From the NCBI GenBank assembly GCA_913053795.1, contig CAJXGZ010000086.1, forward strand, positions 1 to 8,691: a DNA stretch of 8,691 bases, read 5' to 3'. How positions within the stretch are numbered: position 1 is the stretch's first letter; each line of letters starts with the position of its first letter. Positions 6,538 through 8,691 of the stretch are shown piece after piece. The translations under genes were made by a program, and so were the position numbers. This stretch comes from an uncultured Rhodospirillales bacterium (GTDB taxonomy: Bacteria; Pseudomonadota; Alphaproteobacteria; Rhodospirillales; 2-02-FULL-58-16). The notes under the pieces were generated by a model. The model was not told where the DNA came from. It was given only the letters and a program-made list of their open reading frames with translations, and searched no databases.

Positions 6538-7140
6538 TTATGCAAGGGCGTCCAACAGCCGTTTAGCATGAGATGAAGCATTCCGCACCTTTATGGGATC
6601 GATCAAGGCAAGAAGTTTAAAAGAATGCGCTCCCTTATCGTATGCGCCTTTTGGGCTGGCGTTGCGGGTTGCATTCAATAATTTGCTTAAAAGATCATCC
6701 TTGGGAATGGCTTCGATGTCTGGCTGCTTGGGAAGCAGATTTTCATTGAACCCCTGTCCGAAGTATTCTTTAACGCAGCCCTTGTCAGCCATGAACCAAG
6801 CCTCCATGCATTGCACCATGAGGTGAGCTTGGTTGTCCGCGGCGCCGTCGGGCTTGTCCCAATTATCTCTTTTCTTAAGGTGTTGCCATGACAAATCGTT
6901 GGCGTTGACCGAGTCTTCACTATCAACCAGGAGAATGGGGAAATCGTTGTCGCCAGCGTTTTTCAAAGCCGTGCAAAAATCATCATATGCATCATTGCGG
7001 GAGCCACAGGCGATGGTCCGGGGAAGATATTCAATCAAACCGGACTTCTTGAAGAACGCATGGAATCCTTTACGGCATTCAGTTCCCAAATATTTATTAT
7101 TGTTTCCGCCGCCTTCCACAAAAACTCTGACTTTTACCAT
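6538..7140 (-). CDS. DUF4276 family protein, TOPRIM-like partner of an AAA ATPase
   Basis: This 200-aa protein has features of DUF4276: N-terminal VRVFVEGGGNNN (4-15) with Glu9, ILLVDSEDS (69-77) with acidic residues 73, 75 and 76, NQAHLMVQCMEAWFMAD (103-119) with the conserved E-x-W and final Asp, and a C-terminal KGAYDKGAHSFKLL segment. The VEG plus DxE/D arrangement resembles the metal-binding TOPRIM fold found in OLD nucleases, so it may cleave nucleic acid (inference). Its ATG overlaps the stop of the ATPase gene upstream as ATGGTAA (7 bases), giving translational coupling. Such ATPase-plus-small-effector pairs are common in defence islands. It ends 77 bases before the STT3-like gene and abuts the nucleotidyltransferase remnant. 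Base composition is more AT-rich than that of the glycosylation genes, consistent with separate acquisition. Confidence 0.85.
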   Translation of the reverse strand: MVKVRVFVEGGGNNNKYLGTECRKGFHAFFKKSGLIEYLPRTIACGSRNDAYDDFCTALKNAGDNDFPILLVDSEDSVNANDLSWQHLKKRDNWDKPDGAADNQAHLMVQCMEAWFMADKGCVKEYFGQGFNENLLPKQPDIEAIPKDDLLSKLLNATRNASPKGAYDKGAHSFKLLALIDPIKVRNASSHAKRLLDALA

Positions 7141-8384
7141 CTGGTGCCGCCCACTTTTCCATCAAGCCAAAGCTGACCAAGGGAATATTTTTCGAGCCAA
7201 CTGGAAAGCTCCTCCTTACCAAGACGGCGCATGTTGGTTGCTCCCCCCTCCTTTTCGCAGACAATGATGGCTTCAGGCGTCTCGCTAAGCGCATTGACAA
7301 GAATGTCGGAATGGGTCGTGACGAATAGCTGAGTCCGGTGGGAAGCATCGACGAGAAGTTCGGCAATGGTTGGAATAATGTCCGGATGCAATCCCAGCTC
7401 AGGCTCCTCGATACACAAAATCGGTGGCGGATCCGGATGGCAAAGTAAAGTCAAAAGACATAGGTACCGTAATGTGCCATCGGACAGCCGTGTCGCGGGT
7501 ATGGGATGATTCAATCCCTTTTCATGCATGAAAACCTGCACGGTTCCGCCAAGTATATTGGTCGTCAGTTTCTCAAAAGAATCGCTGAAATCCCGCAGCT
7601 TCTCCATAATGGTTTTCCAGGCGTTGGGATAACTATTTTCGAGATTATTGAGGACTAGACTAAGATTGCTGGCATCTTCACGAAGGAAATCTCCTGGTAA
7701 ATCAGTGTTTTGCGGTCGGCGGGGCGGTGTGTCGCGGCCAAGATCCCACTCCTGATAAAGTTTTATTCTTCTATAATGGTCGCCAAGATAAGTAATCTCC
7801 GGGTATTGGTCTGGGTCTTTTCTTTGGGAAAGGACGGATTGATCGGGTTCCAGCTCTTCCCTTGAAAGTTTGCGCTCGAATTGGCTCTGGCCTGTTTCCA
7901 CGGCACCAGATACTTCGGTTCTAACGCTTAGAACCGGATGGCCATTTTGGTATCGATAGAAAAAACGGACATCATCAAATCTCTCTGATTCCTTGTCTTT
8001 GTTTTCAATTACTTCGTCAATAAGTTCGAAGCTCTGTCCAGAAATGGAAAAAAATATTTTGTGGCGGAGCGGCATGGTCCATTTGGGGGTGCTGGCTGTA
8101 ATGTCAATTTCGGCAATGTGGCGTCCTTTTCCCCCCTTCCAAAGCCATTCTCTAATACCGCCTCCCGGGCTGATGGGTTCCTTCAAATCTGTGGGGGCAG
8201 CTTTGAGAATACTGAATGCCTCGATCAAATTTGATTTTCCTGAAGCATTTGGGCCGATGAAAACGTTAAGAGTTTTCATCTCGATTTCATCAGACGAGTT
8301 GCCAAATGAAAGGAAATTCCTAAGCCTCATGGTTCGAATAAAAGGTTTGCTTCCCAAATTTTTCATGTGGCACCCATGGGCCAA
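7134..8384 (-). CDS. AAA family ATPase (SMC/RecF/OLD-like, AAA_21 type) paired with DUF4276
   Basis: From the chosen TTG 8384 this is a 416-aa ATPase. Key parts: MRLRNFLSF N-terminal strand, Walker A IGPNASGKSN, APTDLKEP and GGGIREWLWKG typical of this subgroup, ABC-type signature RLSDGTLRYL, Walker B ILCIEEPELGLHP, and H-loop FVTTHSD. Between Walker A and the signature lies an insert of about 250 residues, shorter than the coiled coils of true SMC proteins. There is no C-terminal TOPRIM as in OLD nucleases; the separate DUF4276 protein probably fills that role. TTG 8384 is preceded by AAGGAG (8391-8396) with a six-base spacer. The longest frame begins at ATG 8468 (444 aa) without a visible Shine-Dalgarno, and ATG 8366 or 8330 are other options. 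Likely role: nucleotide-driven sensor of a phage-defence pair; this is inferred from architecture, not shown. Confidence 0.9.
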   Translation of the reverse strand: MAHGCHMKNLGSKPFIRTMRLRNFLSFGNSSDEIEMKTLNVFIGPNASGKSNLIEAFSILKAAPTDLKEPISPGGGIREWLWKGGKGRHIAEIDITASTPKWTMPLRHKIFFSISGQSFELIDEVIENKDKESERFDDVRFFYRYQNGHPVLSVRTEVSGAVETGQSQFERKLSREELEPDQSVLSQRKDPDQYPEITYLGDHYRRIKLYQEWDLGRDTPPRRPQNTDLPGDFLREDASNLSLVLNNLENSYPNAWKTIMEKLRDFSDSFEKLTTNILGGTVQVFMHEKGLNHPIPATRLSDGTLRYLCLLTLLCHPDPPPILCIEEPELGLHPDIIPTIAELLVDASHRTQLFVTTHSDILVNALSETPEAIIVCEKEGGATNMRRLGKEELSSWLEKYSLGQLWLDGKVGGTRW

Positions 8385-8390
8385 AACGGA

Positions 8391-8396
8391 CTCCTT
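8391..8396 (-). promoter_or_regulatory. ribosome binding site for the ATPase gene (TTG start)
   Basis: AAGGAG on the minus strand, six bases before TTG 8384. It is the best Shine-Dalgarno near any in-frame start of this gene and argues that residues encoded upstream of 8384 are not translated. Confidence 0.55.
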
Positions 8397-8463
8397 GTCT
8401 TTTACAAAACCAATCAGCTGAATGCCAAAAGCAACCGACTTTGGTATTACGCCTTGTTTGGTA

Positions 8464-8493
8464 TTCATATGAAACAGAAATGGCTGCGTTCAA
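8464..8493 (-). promoter_or_regulatory. possible sigma70-type promoter for the ATPase/DUF4276 pair
   Basis: On the minus strand, TTGAAC (8493-8488) and TATGAA (8469-8464) are separated by 18 bases. Each matches the consensus at four of six positions. It would give a leader of about 70 bases before TTG 8384. This is a weak match in an AT-rich stretch. Confidence 0.25.
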
Positions 8494-8691
8494 TCGGCCT
8501 GTCCGACAACCTTTTTTTTGTAAACCAAAAACAGGTTGGCCATACTGTCTATTTTGTCTTTAAAAATTCTGATAAGATAAAAAAACAGGGCGGTTACTAC
8601 GAAATTTTGATGTACAACATAATAACACAGACGTTCAGAAATATTAAAGGCAGCCTGCCGCTGAAAGCTAAGATTTCCGGTTTTGCCGTAC
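8469..8691 (+). CDS. unrecognised protein, 5' part only (runs off the right edge)
   Basis: The plus frame from ATG 8469 is open for 74 codons to the end of the window. It begins MKQKWLRSIGLSDN and contains GHTVYFVF and GGYYEILMYN. The same frame is open back to 8310, so an earlier start at ATG 8376 (MGQNGLLVFYKTNQ) or GTG 8367 is possible; that would overlap the 5' end of the ATPase gene on the other strand. Chance openness of this length in such AT-rich sequence is unlikely but not negligible. No clear Shine-Dalgarno precedes either ATG. I do not recognise the family and infer no function. It is oriented away from the ATPase. It could also be a gene cut at its 5' end by the cassette. An eight-T run lies at 8512-8519. 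Confidence 0.45.
   Translation, partial: MKQKWLRSIGLSDNLFFVNQKQVGHTVYFVFKNSDKIKKQGGYYEILMYNIITQTFRNIKGSLPLKAKISGFAV

Noticed and set aside
6833..7267. 144-aa plus-strand frame
   Set aside because: It spans both the DUF4276 and ATPase genes in antisense and has no recognisable motif.
7993..8421. 142-aa plus-strand frame
   Set aside because: It is antisense to the Walker A region of the ATPase, which is clearly the coding strand.
8512..8519. Run of eight T as terminator or frameshift site
   Set aside because: No stem precedes it on the plus strand, and it reads normally as Phe codons in the open frame there.

Overview
The window looks like part of an alphaproteobacterial chromosome. It opens with the C-terminal half of murA. 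The first 30 or so codons of the next gene read like DUF2948, a small protein that in alphaproteobacteria commonly sits between murA and hisD. hisD is not found here. Codon use is GC-rich over the left three quarters and visibly more AT-rich from about 6.5 kb onward.

Layout. (1) 1-665 (+): 3' part of murA, followed by a short terminator-like hairpin. (2) 737-2062 (+): a 441-aa protein carrying two class I SAM-dependent methyltransferase domains. Its first 30 residues look like the start of DUF2948, so it reads as an in-frame chimera formed at the left edge of an inserted or rearranged block. (3) 2046-6460 (-): a tight operon of two paralogous multi-spanning membrane proteins flanking a DPM1-like GT2 glycosyltransferase. 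The membrane proteins resemble STT3/AglB oligosaccharyltransferases: they keep an EL1 Asp, a DHH motif, a TIXE-like Glu and a membrane-proximal Arg, but the WWDYG motif appears replaced by VN(F/L)G. (4) 6447-6536 (-): only the last ~30 codons of a sugar nucleotidyltransferase, cut off upstream. (5) 6538-8384 (-): a two-gene cassette of an SMC/OLD-like AAA ATPase and a DUF4276 TOPRIM-like protein with a 7-nt overlap, the typical arrangement of anti-phage or abortive-infection pairs. (6) From about 8376 or 8469 to the right edge (+): an open reading frame that runs out of the window and is not recognised.

How the parts fit: the methyltransferase, the GT2, the STT3-like pair and the nucleotidyltransferase stub suggest a surface-glycan or protein-glycosylation locus. 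It is truncated on both sides: by fusion to the murA-DUF2948 locus on the left, and by the ATPase/DUF4276 cassette on the right. That cassette now lies directly upstream of the glycosylation operon and probably supplies its transcription by read-through (inference). No rRNA, tRNA, CRISPR array or transposase is visible.
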